A stretch of 64,000 bases of DNA from contig CAYVBK010000014.1 of assembly GCA_964449465.1 (NCBI GenBank), forward strand, positions 47,572-111,571, written 5' to 3'. Under the pieces are notes generated by a model, which saw nothing but the letters and a program-made list of their open reading frames with translations, did no database searches and was not told the origin of the DNA. How positions within the stretch are numbered: the stretch's first letter is position 1; every line of letters begins with the position of its first letter. Of the stretch, positions 25,334 to 34,462 are shown in pieces. This DNA is from CAYRXM01 sp964449465 (GTDB lineage: Bacteria > Chloroflexota > Anaerolineae > JAFGEY01). The translations under genes were made by a program, and so were the position numbers.

Positions 25334-26383
25334 CTATGACTCTGCTTCACCGATTTTTGGCACACTCATAACGCCGACAAGTTCGAGGTCTCTGCTCAGG
25401 TGACACCTGGCAAAATGTCCCGGCTCGACCTCTTCCCACGACGGGTCTTTTTGACTGCAAATGGCCTGCGCATAAGCGCAGCGTGGATGAAAGTAGCAAC
25501 CAGAAGGCGGTCTGGCCGGATTGGCTACCTCGCCGGTCAGCACGATGCGTTTTTCACGCGGGCTGGGGTCGGGACGTGGAATGGCCGACATGAGCGCCTC
25601 GGTGTAAGGATGCTTGGGTTTGAGGAACAGTTCGGATGTGCGAGCAAGTTCCACCATTTTACCGACATACATCACGGCCACACGGTCGCTGATATGGGCG
25701 ACAACGCTCAAGTCGTGGGCAACAAACAGAAAAGTCAGCCCCATCTGTTCCTGCAAATCCTGCATCAGATTGAGGATTTGCGCCTGCACCGACACATCTA
25801 GCGCAGACACCGGCTCATCGCAAACGACGAATTTGGGGTATGGGGCCAGCGCGCGGGCCAGCCCAATGCGTTGACGCTGCCCGCCGCTAAAGGCATGCGG
25901 GTAACGGCGCATATACTCGGGCGAGAGGCCCACCAACCGCAGCATCTCGGCCACACGATCTTCGAGTTCTTTGCCTTTTGCCAGATTCATCGCCCGCAGC
26001 GGCGCGCCGACAATGTCGAGCAGAGTCATGCGCGGGTTGAGTGAGGCGTATGGGTCCTGGAAAATCATGCGCATGTTGCGCCGCACGGCAACGAGTTGCT
26101 GATGATCCAGGTTGTTGATGTTCACCCGACCCAGGTATGGGTCTTGAAAAATCACATCACCGCTGGTAGAAGGGATGGCGCGCAACAGGCAGCGGCCGGT
26201 GGTGGTTTTGCCGCAACCGCTTTCACCGACCAGTCCGAGCGTTTCTCCTTCTACGATATGAAAACTGACCCCATCTACGGCCTTGACATGGCCGACAATG
26301 CGTTTGAAAAAGCCTCGTTGGATGGGAAAGTATTTTTTTAGCTCTTTGACCTCGAGCAATGGTTGATCTTGTGCGTCGGACAT
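25334..26383 (-). CDS. Opp/Dpp-type ABC ATPase (OppF-like)
   Basis: A 349-residue ATPase. Walker A GESGCGKTT, signature FSGGQRQRIGLARAL and Walker B FVVCDEPVSALD are intact, and the C-terminal oligopeptide-transporter extension has the Cys-rich CYFHPRCAYAQAIC typical of a 4Fe-4S site in this family. The ATG at 26383 is preferred because GGGAGAAAAC precedes it. It is the second of two ATPases that power the importer made by the OppB- and OppC-like permeases upstream. Confidence 0.93.
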   Translation of the reverse strand: MSDAQDQPLLEVKELKKYFPIQRGFFKRIVGHVKAVDGVSFHIVEGETLGLVGESGCGKTTTGRCLLRAIPSTSGDVIFQDPYLGRVNINNLDHQQLVAVRRNMRMIFQDPYASLNPRMTLLDIVGAPLRAMNLAKGKELEDRVAEMLRLVGLSPEYMRRYPHAFSGGQRQRIGLARALAPYPKFVVCDEPVSALDVSVQAQILNLMQDLQEQMGLTFLFVAHDLSVVAHISDRVAVMYVGKMVELARTSELFLKPKHPYTEALMSAIPRPDPSPREKRIVLTGEVANPARPPSGCYFHPRCAYAQAICSQKDPSWEEVEPGHFARCHLSRDLELVGVMSVPKIGEAES

Positions 26384-26398
26384 CTTGTTTTCTCCCAA

Positions 26399-27418
26399 TC
26401 AGGCGTACAGGTGGCAGCGCACGGTGTGCCCCGCTTTGACTTCGATAAGGGGGGGTATGATCTGGTTGCAGGTATCCTGGATGAATTGAGGACAGCGCGG
26501 ATGAAAAGGGCAGCCTTTGAGAATGGTGTACGGGTCTGGCACAACGCCCTTGATCGTCTGCAAACGCGCCCGTTTGTTGCCGCGCGTGACGGCCTCGCCC
26601 AGGTGCGGGATGGATTTGAGCAATCCCTGCGTATAAGGGTGCAGCGGTTCAAAAAAGATCGTGCGCACATCAGCCTGCTCGACAATGCGTCCAAGGTACA
26701 TCACCGCCACCTCTTCGGCCATTTCGGCGATAACCCCCAGGTTGTGGGTGATGTACATAATGGTCATACCCAGGTCTTGTTGCAAGCTGCGCATCAGATC
26801 GAGAATTTGTGCTTCAGTCGTCACATCAAGCGCGGTGGTCGGTTCGTCGGCGATGAGCAGGTTGGGGTTACAGCTCAGGGCCATGGCAATCACAGCGCGC
26901 TGACGCATTCCACCACTGAGTTGGAATGGATAATCTCTGACCACCCGCTCCGGGTTGGGCATCCTGACCCGCGTCAGCATATCAATGGCTATCTCGTAAG
27001 CCTCTTTTTGATCTACCTGACGGTGCAGAACAATCGCTTCGGTGATCTGCCGGCCGATGGTCAGCACCGGACTCATCGCCGTCATCGGCTCTTGAAAGAC
27101 CATCGAAATCTGGTTGCCTCGGATACTGCGAATCTCTTTGCCGTTGGCAGGCAGTGATACCAGATTGATCGGCTCACTTTGCATGGGCGGATAATACAAA
27201 ATCTGCCCTTCTTCGATTCGCCCCGGCGGCTGGATCAGACGCATAATGGACATCGAAGTCTGGCTCTTGCCGCAGCCGCTTTCGCCGACCACACCCATCG
27301 TATGTCCGCGCCAGAGTTTGAGGTCAACGCCGTCAACGGCCCGCACCACCCCTTCAGCAAGCTGATAGTAGGTCTTGAGCCCTTTAACTTGCAGCAATAT
27401 CTCTCTAGTTTCGGTCAT
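26399..27418 (-). CDS. Opp/Dpp-type ABC ATPase (OppD-like)
   Basis: A 339-residue ATPase starting at the ATG at 27418 (AGGAG seven bases upstream). Walker A GESGCGKSQ, signature LSGGMRQRAVIAMAL, Walker B LLIADEPTTALD and the C-terminal CPFHPRCPQFIQDTC motif are present. It forms the heterodimeric ATPase with the OppF-like protein encoded 15 bases downstream. Such importers move peptides or, often in this phylum and in Thermotogota, oligosaccharides. The LacI regulator at the head of the operon favours a sugar. Confidence 0.93.
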   Translation of the reverse strand: MTETREILLQVKGLKTYYQLAEGVVRAVDGVDLKLWRGHTMGVVGESGCGKSQTSMSIMRLIQPPGRIEEGQILYYPPMQSEPINLVSLPANGKEIRSIRGNQISMVFQEPMTAMSPVLTIGRQITEAIVLHRQVDQKEAYEIAIDMLTRVRMPNPERVVRDYPFQLSGGMRQRAVIAMALSCNPNLLIADEPTTALDVTTEAQILDLMRSLQQDLGMTIMYITHNLGVIAEMAEEVAVMYLGRIVEQADVRTIFFEPLHPYTQGLLKSIPHLGEAVTRGNKRARLQTIKGVVPDPYTILKGCPFHPRCPQFIQDTCNQIIPPLIEVKAGHTVRCHLYA

Positions 27419-27428
27419 TGCCAATCTC

Positions 27429-28589
27429 CTAGGTTACATAGGGGTCTGCGGCATCGCGCATCCCGTCACCCAAAAAGTTGAACATCAGCACGGCCAGGAT
27501 CACCACCGGAACCGGCCAGAGAATCCATGGATAATGAGCCACGTTCATAATGTTCTGAGCGTCCTGCAACATCACCCCCCAACTGATCGTTGGCGGGTTC
27601 AGGCCGATGCCCAGAAAACTCAACGATGTCTCGCCCAGAATCATACCGGGCAATGACCCGGTCAGCGAGACGATGATATAACTGGCAAAGCCGGGTATCA
27701 TATAGCGAGCAATGATAGACCATTCACTTTCCCCATCCAGCCGGGCGGCCAGCACAAAGTCTTCCTCGCGCATACTGAGCAGCCGACCTCGCACACTCCG
27801 CGCCAGGCCTGTCCAACCCAAGATAGAGAGAATGAGCGTGGTGGCAAAATAGATGCGCAACTGCGGCCATTCTCGGGGCAGGGCAGCCGCCAAGGCCATC
27901 CATAACGGAATCGTCGGCAGTGTCGTAATGACCTCAATCACCCGTTGGATGATTTCATCAACAACGCCGCCAAAGAACCCCGATACACCGCCGAGGAACA
28001 GCCCGAGGACAAAGCTAATGGCGATCCCTACCAGACCCACACTCAACGAGATACGCCCTCCATAAAAAATGCGCGACAACACATCACGCCCAATGGTGTC
28101 GGTGCCCAAGATAAAGAGCGGCATGGCATTTTCGCCCTGCGTGCCAAAGAGATGCACGTCGGTAGGAAACAGCCCCCAAAACTTGTAAGAATCGCCGCGC
28201 ACAAACAGCCTGATCGGGTGGATAGATTCGGGGTCTACCTTGTAGACCGGTCTAAACGTGACCGGGTCACGGCCCATCACCATACCATAAATGAATGGCG
28301 TGTGAAACCTGCCCTGCGTATCGCGGATATGGATAGCTGTTGGGGGAAAAGAAAGATAGTTTTTGAAACGTCGCAAAGGATCATAGGGGCTGACAAACTC
28401 GGCAAAGATGGCGATCAAGTACATGATGGTCAGTACCACCATCGCCATCTGGGCCAGCTTGTGCCGCTTGAACTTCCACCACACCAACTGCCACTGCCCG
28501 GCCCGGTAAAACTCTTCTTCGTGGGTCTCTTGAGCTTGGGGCTGATTCCGGCGACCGAACCACTTGACTAGAAAACCTGCGTTACTCAT
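27429..28589 (-). CDS. Opp/Dpp-type ABC permease (OppC-like)
   Basis: A 386-residue permease starting at the ATG at 28589, which overlaps the stop of the OppB-like gene (ATGA) and follows GGAGGGGG. It has six membrane segments, an OppC N-terminal tail (KFKRHKLAQMAMVVLTIMYLIAIFAEFVSPYDP), and the EAA loop ARLDGESEWSIIARYMIPGF. Residues about 100-190 form a large outer domain between the first two segments, longer than in typical OppC, ending at LGTDTIGRDVLSR. The longer frame seen upstream is a shadow of the OppB-like gene. Confidence 0.93.
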   Translation of the reverse strand: MSNAGFLVKWFGRRNQPQAQETHEEEFYRAGQWQLVWWKFKRHKLAQMAMVVLTIMYLIAIFAEFVSPYDPLRRFKNYLSFPPTAIHIRDTQGRFHTPFIYGMVMGRDPVTFRPVYKVDPESIHPIRLFVRGDSYKFWGLFPTDVHLFGTQGENAMPLFILGTDTIGRDVLSRIFYGGRISLSVGLVGIAISFVLGLFLGGVSGFFGGVVDEIIQRVIEVITTLPTIPLWMALAAALPREWPQLRIYFATTLILSILGWTGLARSVRGRLLSMREEDFVLAARLDGESEWSIIARYMIPGFASYIIVSLTGSLPGMILGETSLSFLGIGLNPPTISWGVMLQDAQNIMNVAHYPWILWPVPVVILAVLMFNFLGDGMRDAADPYVT

Positions 28590-29587
28590 ACCCCCTCCAC
28601 TCCGCCAAACCGGATGCGCGGATCCGATACGGCCAGCATAATGTCCGAGAAAAGCGCGCTGATGGCTGTCAAAACCCCGGTGATCAGGATATAGGCGCCG
28701 GCCATGTACATGTCCTGTTGTCGCAGCGAAGCATACAAGGCCGGGCCGGCCGTGGGCAGGTTGAGGACAATCTCCAGAATGATGCCACCGGAAAAGAGCC
28801 ATGGCAGCAACCACATCAGGCCGCTGATGATGGGATTGATCGCCAGACGCACAGGATACCGCATAATGACTTGGAGTTCGGATAGCCCTTTGGCGCGCGC
28901 CACCATCACATACTGCTTGCGCAGTTCATCCAGCATCATGGCCCGCATCGTGCGGATGGTGCCGGCGACACCGCCGGTGCCAAGGAGGATGATGGGAAGC
29001 CACATATTGCTCAACAGATTGAGGAACTTGCCCCAACTCCACGGCTGAGTCATATATTCCTGCGAGAACAGCCCTCCAACACGAATGCCAAACCTGGTGA
29101 GGGCTACATACATGATGATCATCGCCAAAAAGAACGCCGGAACCGCCAATCCCACAAAGGTGACGAATGTGATAATGTAATCGGCAATCGAATACTGCTT
29201 GACCGCGGCAAAGATGCCGATAGGGATCGCCACCACCCAGGTAAAGATGGCCGAAGCCAGAGCAATGGCAAAGGTGTATCCCATCCGCTCCATAATGACC
29301 TGGGCCACAGGCTTTTCAAAAGTGTACGAGTATCCAAAATCAAATTTGGTGATGATTTTGCCGATCCAGATAAAATACCGTTGATACACCGACTTGTCCA
29401 ACCCATATTGCTTCATCAGAGCCTCGGCCTGCTGCTGACTGACCTGAACCCCAGAGGCCTGGAGACGTTGTATCTGATACGTCACAATATCTCCGGGTGG
29501 GAGTTGGATGATGATAAAAGCCAGGATCGAGATCAGCAGCAGTTGGGGTATCGCTCGAATGACACGCTGAATGATGTAGGCAAGCAT
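28586..29587 (-). CDS. Opp/Dpp-type ABC permease (OppB-like)
   Basis: A 333-residue permease with the OppB start MLAYIIQRVIRAIPQLLLISILAFIIIQLPPGD, six membrane segments and the EAA-like loop RAKGLSELQVIMRYPVRLAINP. AGGAGG precedes the ATG. A 194-base gap separates it from the binding-protein gene; this gap holds a strong hairpin and an operator-like sequence, which could set lower permease than binding-protein levels. Confidence 0.93.
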   Translation of the reverse strand: MLAYIIQRVIRAIPQLLLISILAFIIIQLPPGDIVTYQIQRLQASGVQVSQQQAEALMKQYGLDKSVYQRYFIWIGKIITKFDFGYSYTFEKPVAQVIMERMGYTFAIALASAIFTWVVAIPIGIFAAVKQYSIADYIITFVTFVGLAVPAFFLAMIIMYVALTRFGIRVGGLFSQEYMTQPWSWGKFLNLLSNMWLPIILLGTGGVAGTIRTMRAMMLDELRKQYVMVARAKGLSELQVIMRYPVRLAINPIISGLMWLLPWLFSGGIILEIVLNLPTAGPALYASLRQQDMYMAGAYILITGVLTAISALFSDIMLAVSDPRIRFGGVEGV

Positions 29588-29661
29588 TAGGATTCACCTC
29601 CTATGCAAATTTACGAATCTGCAAATCCCCAAAAACCAAACTATACCCGATAGCATGGTCA

Positions 29662-29673
29662 GAGACCGGTCAC
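29662..29673. promoter_or_regulatory. Operator-like ACCGGT palindrome
   Basis: GAGACCGGTCAC differs by one base from the perfect palindrome GTGACCGGTCAC at the LacI promoter. It lies between the binding-protein and permease genes. A second binding site for the regulator is possible. Confidence 0.35.
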
Positions 29674-29730
29674 GGACAGGCATTTCGCCGCCCAGACAGG
29701 CCTCTGACCGGGCCTATCATCAAGGCCAAA

Positions 29731-29761
29731 CCGGGCTGCTGGCCTCAGACCAGCAACCCGG
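29731..29761 (-). terminator. Intercistronic hairpin (attenuator-like)
   Basis: Arms CCGGGCTGCTGG and CCAGCAACCCGG with a seven-base loop, 21 bases after the binding-protein stop. No T-run follows. Such hairpins often stabilise the upstream message or reduce downstream transcription. Confidence 0.5.
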
Positions 29762-29781
29762 TCAGTGCATTGATGAGAGGC

Positions 29782-31917
29782 TTATGCCCGCTTGCCGCCT
29801 TCGTAATAGACGGCAGCCGGATGGTAGGTGTTGATGCCGTAGGTGTCCCAGCCAAAAGGCACTTTGGGACGCGGCATGTTGCGCAGGTTCTTGTTATAGA
29901 TGATCGGGCATGGGCTTTCAAGCACCGTGCCGATAGCCAACGGCTTGTCGGCCAGGTAATCAAAAATCTTTTGCCCAATGGCGATGCGCTCGTCATCGCC
30001 AATGACCAGTTTCATCTCGTCCACCCAGGCGAACAGTTGCTGAATTTCCTCAGGCGGCGTGACCAGTCCCTCTGCGCTCTTGTCTATGGCATTGTACCAG
30101 TCTTGCCAGGCCCGCGAAACGCCACCCTGCCCACCGTCGGCCACAGGCACATACCACTGCATCTGGATCGGCAGGAGCATGTCGGTGCAGCGGTCGGCAT
30201 GCCAGATGCCAACTTCGACCTCGTTGGCGTTCATCCGCTCATTGTACAGCGCCTCGTCAATTTGCTTGACCGTCGCATCAATGCCGATCTCGCGCCAGAA
30301 CGTGGCCACCATCTCGCAGAATTCATTGACCGAAGCACCCACGCGGATGCCGGCATGCTCAATCATATAGCTCAGACGTTTGCCGTCGGGCCGCATGCGG
30401 ATGCCATCGCTGTCCTTTTTGAGCCCCATCTCGTCTAGCAATTTGTTTGCCAGTTCGGGGTCATACTGCGCCCACGCTGACCCATATTTCTCCTTGTAAT
30501 AAGAGGATCCTGGCATTGGCGCCATCTGGCCCATGCGGGCCAGGCCGTAAAAGAGGCTCTCGTTGATTTCCTCGCGGTCAATGGCAATAGAGAGAGCGCG
30601 CGTCCAGTTGGGATGGTTGACAATCTCTTCCAGCACCGGGTCTTTGGGGAGGGTGCGACGGGGGTAGAGGGTATAGCGGTCGGTCATACAGGAGAGATAG
30701 TCGCCGACGACGTATTTGCCCTTGTCCTCGTTTTCCTTGTACAGGGGGTACTTGGCGACGGTCACATCGTGCATGCCCAACCAATCCAGTTCGCCGCCGA
30801 TGAGCTTGAGTTCCATTGTCTGAGTGTCGGCCATATAATCCAGGCGCAGCGTGTCAACATAGGGCAGTTGGTTGCCCGCCAGGTCAATCTTCCAATAGTA
30901 GGGGTTGCGATGGAAAATGATCAGGCCCTCTGCCGGATATTCTTTGGGATTCCAGGCTGCCAGCGTCGGAAAGTCTTTGGCCCAATCTGGAAATTGCCAG
31001 GTATTCAAGCCCCACTGATTGCAGAAACGGTTAAAGACCTGCTGCCATCTCTCCATCTTCCACTCGGCGACCAACTTGTCCAGGGCCGCCTGGCCGGCAT
31101 AGTCTATGTGATAGTTCTTTAAAAAGTGCGCCGGCATGAACGGGCCTTCCGAAGGATAGCCGCCCATGTTACGGGTCAGCATATGGGGAAAGAGACCATA
31201 GGCATAGTCAAACTTGCAGCGGAAGGTATAGTCATCAACGATTTCAATCTCGCACCATTTGTTCTGGATGCCTCTGAACGGATGAGCCGGCCCCCACGAC
31301 TCGACATCTGCGGGCGTGGCCCACTTGTTCCACCAAAAATCAACATCCTCGGTGGTCAGCGGCTCTCCATCCGACCAGCGCATCCCTTTGCGCATGTGGA
31401 AGGTATAGACCTTGCCGTCGCTTGAACCTTCCCAGCTATCAATCATGTTGGGAACGAGCGTGCGCAGGTCTGCGTCCGAGTACTGCATCATCCGGTCAGA
31501 CATCCAGTCATAGGTGTCTACCGACCAGACGGTGTCAAAGTGAATCTGCCGCACCTCGCCGCCGTACACGCCGATGCTATCACGTCCACCGATGACCATA
31601 GGAGACTGTGGTAGCCGCGTGTCTAGCGCGGGCAGCTTGCCAGAGGCCACCAGGCTCGCCAGTGCAGGAGGCTCTGCCACTTTTTTTTCTACCTCGACCA
31701 CCTTGGTCACTTCGACTTGTTTCTCGACCTCTTTGACCACTTCTTTGGTGACTTGTTTTTCTTTTTCGACAACGATGGTCTCTTTGACCACCTTTTCTAC
31801 CTCGCGGGTCACTTCAATGACCTGTGGGGTAGGGGCGCAGGCGGCGGCAGCAGCACCCAGGGCCGCCACTGCTGACAGGCTCAAGAACTGCCTACGGGTT
31901 AAATTGCGACCAGACAT
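29782..31917 (-). CDS. Family-5 solute-binding lipoprotein
   Basis: A 711-residue binding protein of the peptide/oligosaccharide importer. The N-terminus has a twin-arginine motif (LTRRQFLSLSA) and a lipobox with Cys27 (AAAACAPTP), so it may be exported folded by Tat and then lipidated. Residues about 33-80 form a Val/Glu/Lys-rich coiled-coil stalk (VTREVEKVVKETIVV and similar), then the two-lobed SBP_bac_5 body. The stalk is typical of Chloroflexota binding proteins. It is the first transporter gene after the LacI regulator. Substrate undefined. Confidence 0.93.
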   Translation of the reverse strand: MSGRNLTRRQFLSLSAVAALGAAAAACAPTPQVIEVTREVEKVVKETIVVEKEKQVTKEVVKEVEKQVEVTKVVEVEKKVAEPPALASLVASGKLPALDTRLPQSPMVIGGRDSIGVYGGEVRQIHFDTVWSVDTYDWMSDRMMQYSDADLRTLVPNMIDSWEGSSDGKVYTFHMRKGMRWSDGEPLTTEDVDFWWNKWATPADVESWGPAHPFRGIQNKWCEIEIVDDYTFRCKFDYAYGLFPHMLTRNMGGYPSEGPFMPAHFLKNYHIDYAGQAALDKLVAEWKMERWQQVFNRFCNQWGLNTWQFPDWAKDFPTLAAWNPKEYPAEGLIIFHRNPYYWKIDLAGNQLPYVDTLRLDYMADTQTMELKLIGGELDWLGMHDVTVAKYPLYKENEDKGKYVVGDYLSCMTDRYTLYPRRTLPKDPVLEEIVNHPNWTRALSIAIDREEINESLFYGLARMGQMAPMPGSSYYKEKYGSAWAQYDPELANKLLDEMGLKKDSDGIRMRPDGKRLSYMIEHAGIRVGASVNEFCEMVATFWREIGIDATVKQIDEALYNERMNANEVEVGIWHADRCTDMLLPIQMQWYVPVADGGQGGVSRAWQDWYNAIDKSAEGLVTPPEEIQQLFAWVDEMKLVIGDDERIAIGQKIFDYLADKPLAIGTVLESPCPIIYNKNLRNMPRPKVPFGWDTYGINTYHPAAVYYEGGKRA

Positions 31918-31963
31918 TTTTCCTCCTCGAATTCAAGAAATGCGGACGGTTGGATCCAGTTCC

Positions 31964-31997
31964 CGGGCGGTAGAATTCACCGGGCGGTAGAATTCAC
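31964..31997. repeat. 17-base tandem duplication over lacI-type stop codon
   Basis: Two adjacent copies of CGGGCGGTAGAATTCAC. The second copy contains the stop codon of the LacI-family gene, so the duplication lies just after the coding sequence and is probably neutral. Confidence 0.9.
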
Positions 31998-33037
31998 CAG
32001 ACGATGGTATTCACCGCACATGTTTGGCGCACGATCAGTTCTGGTTCGAGAACGACCTCCTTTCTTTCCTGGGTGGGATTTTCGATCATTTGAATCAACA
32101 ATTCGGTGGCAATTTGCCCCACCTGAATCATCGGTTGACGCACTGTGGTCAGCGGCGGGGTACTGAATGCGGCAGCGGGAATGTCGTCAAAGCCAACGAC
32201 GGCGATATCTTGAGGAATTTGGCGCCCCGCCTCGCGCAGCGCCCACATTGCCGCAATAGCCATCCGATCATTTTGGGCAAACAGCGCAGTGATATGAGAC
32301 GAACGCGCCAGCAATTGCTGCATCGCTCGATAGCCGCTTTCATAGCTCCAATCGCCATATTCGATCAGCGACGGATCCAAGTCAATGCCGCTTTGCTCCA
32401 GCGCACGGCGGTAGCCCAGCATGCGATCCTGAGACGATTCCCATGTCTTGGGGCCGGTGATCATGCCAATCCGGCGATGACCGACATCAATCAATCGCTG
32501 CGTAGCTAACAGGCCCCCCTTGATGTTATCCACCACAATCACACAGACCCGATCAAGTCTGTTTTGACGGTCATAAGCCGTGGTTGCAACCGGAATGCCC
32601 TGCTCACTCAAGGCGCTCATTCGCTGACTATCGCCCTGCGCATTGGCGCGAATGAACAACATCCCATCCACTTCGCGTTCGCTAAAGAGTTGGAGATACT
32701 TGGGTTCATCATCGGGATTGCGTTCGGTGCTGCTGAGAAGCAGGCAATAGTTGAGTTTGCGGGCGGCGATTTCGACGCCGACAATGACCTGGGTGAAAAA
32801 CCAATCACTAAAATCGGATGTGATCAATCCCAGGGTGCGAGTGCGCTTGAGGGCGAGGCTGCGTGCGGCGGCATTGGGCTGATAGCCCAATGCGTACATG
32901 ACGTGTTTGATGCGTTGACGTGTCTCGTCGGCTACATCAGGCCGGTCGTTCAAAACTCGCGAAACCGTCTGATACGAGACACCGGCGGCGGCAGCGACAT
33001 CGCGGATGGTTACTCGTTGCTTTTTGGGATTCGCCAT
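31994..33037 (-). CDS. LacI-family transcription regulator
   Basis: A 347-residue regulator with the helix-turn-helix VTIRDVAAAAGVSYQTVSRVLN at residues about 8-29, the hinge LGYQPNAAARSLA and a periplasmic-binding-like sensor domain. The ATG at 33037 has AGAGGGA upstream. It heads the binding-protein and Opp-type operon and has a promoter with an ACCGGT palindrome at the start site, so it very likely represses its own operon and is released by the imported sugar. Confidence 0.93.
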   Translation of the reverse strand: MANPKKQRVTIRDVAAAAGVSYQTVSRVLNDRPDVADETRQRIKHVMYALGYQPNAAARSLALKRTRTLGLITSDFSDWFFTQVIVGVEIAARKLNYCLLLSSTERNPDDEPKYLQLFSEREVDGMLFIRANAQGDSQRMSALSEQGIPVATTAYDRQNRLDRVCVIVVDNIKGGLLATQRLIDVGHRRIGMITGPKTWESSQDRMLGYRRALEQSGIDLDPSLIEYGDWSYESGYRAMQQLLARSSHITALFAQNDRMAIAAMWALREAGRQIPQDIAVVGFDDIPAAAFSTPPLTTVRQPMIQVGQIATELLIQMIENPTQERKEVVLEPELIVRQTCAVNTIVW

Positions 33038-33101
33038 TGTTCCCTCTCGGCAGACCACCTCCAGCAACAATCTGCCGCCAAATGGGGTGAGAATTATCTT
33101 C

Positions 33102-33125
33102 GTGACCGGTACCGTGACCGGTCAC
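33102..33125. promoter_or_regulatory. Candidate LacI operator (double ACCGGT palindrome)
   Basis: Perfect 12-base palindrome GTGACCGGTCAC at 33114-33125, directly abutting the near copy GTGACCGGTACC at 33102-33113. It spans the expected transcription start of the lacI-type gene. Confidence 0.65.
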
Positions 33126-33129
33126 AATT

Positions 33130-33158
33130 ATTCTACTACAAGAGTATAGGGCTGTCAA
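33130..33158 (-). promoter_or_regulatory. Promoter of LacI/Opp-type operon
   Basis: -35 TTGACA (33158-33153), 17-base spacer, -10 TAGAAT (33135-33130). Start expected near 33123, inside the operator, as for a repressor-controlled operon. Confidence 0.8.
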
Positions 33159-33178
33159 ATGGGTTCATAGCGGGGGAT

Positions 33179-34447
33179 TCATCGCGAGGAATCCCTCGCT
33201 GTCTGTTCATTTTCCGATGGACGTATCGGACGCAGGACACAGCGAAACCCAAAGCGACCAAAGCAGCTATCGGGGGCAACATGGATGCGGCAGGCCACGC
33301 GCATGTGCGCTGGCGGGCTAAACCAGCTCCCACCGCGCAGCACTCGTGTGCCGGCAGCAGTAACATTCTCTCGCCCGTCATTGCTTTGATAAGGATATGT
33401 TTTATACAGGCTGATGGTCCATTCCCACACATTGCCAGCGCAGTCGAGCAGCCCATAGGGGCTGGCTCCGGCCGGGTACCAGCCTACCGGTGTGGTATCG
33501 CCCATGTTCATAGCAAAATTGCAGCGCGTCGCATCGGGTAGTTCGTCGCCCCAGGGATAAATGCGCTTGTGAGGGCAACCGCCAGGGTTCGCTCCTACAT
33601 CCCAACCGGCGGCTTTTTCCCACTCGGCTTCAGTTGGCAGACCCACCGAAAGCCTGGGCAAGGCTTCGTTTCCGACCTGCCACTGGTCGTTTACCCAGCG
33701 ACAAAAAGCGATGGCATCGTGCCAACTTACCTGCACCACCGGGTGATTGGCCTTACCTTGCAGGTTGGTCTGTGGACCGCGTGGATGTTGCCAGTCGGCG
33801 CCCGGCGTTTGGTCCCATCGGCTGCCCGTCCAGGCAAAAGCCCACCCCTGCTGCTCGGCAGTGGTGCAATAGCCGGCGGCCTGCACAAAAGCGGCAAACT
33901 GAGCATTGGTGATCGGGGTGCGGGAAATGTAAAAAGAAGACAGGGAGACAGGATGCTGCGGCTGCTCGTTGGCATCGGCATCTGGATCTTGGGTGGGATC
34001 GCTACCCATCCCAAACGGCCCGGCCGGAATCAAAATCGGTTCTGGCAACAGCGACCACAACCATTTTTTGCGCTCGCCCCACCCGGTCGCGTCGGCCTGC
34101 GCCTGTTCTTCTCTAGCCGGAGGTTCGATGACCGGAGATTCGACAACCCGACACCCACCATCCTGGTCGGCCTGCTGCTCTCTTGACGCAGCCGCCCGTC
34201 GCGCTTGCGCCGAAACAGCTATTTCGGCCATCTCGGAAGGCATATTCTCGCCAACGAGAGCGCGATATTCGACCAGGTGTTCGTCAATCAGTTCCCACTG
34301 TTGTTGAATCATGCGCTGCGCCCGACGGCGGTCTTCCGGCCAATCTACTTCGCGCAGGATCTGCTCATACTCGTGAATCAGCCGATACGATTCTTGAATG
34401 TTGCTTTCCAGGTCTTTTCTACGAGACATCAATGATCTGTCCCCCAT
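33179..34447 (-). CDS. SUMF1 (formylglycine-generating-enzyme fold) protein with helical N-terminus
   Basis: A 422-residue protein. Residues about 5-70 are charged helices (ESYRLIHEYEQILREVDWPEDRRRAQRMIQQQWELI), resembling small effector-associated domains common in Chloroflexota signalling proteins. Residues about 135-410 are a SUMF1/FGE fold (IPAGPFGMGSDP, SFYISRTPITNAQFAAFVQAAGY, RVLRGGSWFSPPAHMRVACR). The paired active-site cysteines of true formylglycine-generating enzymes are not where expected (WFSPPAHMRVACR), so sulfatase maturation is unlikely; a binding role is more likely. An alternative start is at 34429. It follows the OB-fold gene by 15 bases. Confidence 0.8.
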   Translation of the reverse strand: MGDRSLMSRRKDLESNIQESYRLIHEYEQILREVDWPEDRRRAQRMIQQQWELIDEHLVEYRALVGENMPSEMAEIAVSAQARRAAASREQQADQDGGCRVVESPVIEPPAREEQAQADATGWGERKKWLWSLLPEPILIPAGPFGMGSDPTQDPDADANEQPQHPVSLSSFYISRTPITNAQFAAFVQAAGYCTTAEQQGWAFAWTGSRWDQTPGADWQHPRGPQTNLQGKANHPVVQVSWHDAIAFCRWVNDQWQVGNEALPRLSVGLPTEAEWEKAAGWDVGANPGGCPHKRIYPWGDELPDATRCNFAMNMGDTTPVGWYPAGASPYGLLDCAGNVWEWTISLYKTYPYQSNDGRENVTAAGTRVLRGGSWFSPPAHMRVACRIHVAPDSCFGRFGFRCVLRPIRPSENEQTARDSSR

Positions 34448-34462
34448 TGCTCGATCATTCCA

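Noticed and set aside
31730..31830. Val/Glu/Lys-rich stretch in the binding protein as a separate small gene or repeat element
   Set aside because: It is in frame after the lipobox and is a common coiled-coil stalk in this phylum.
33179..34447. SUMF1-fold protein as a sulfatase-maturing enzyme
   Set aside because: Active-site cysteines are not seen and no sulfatase gene is in the window.
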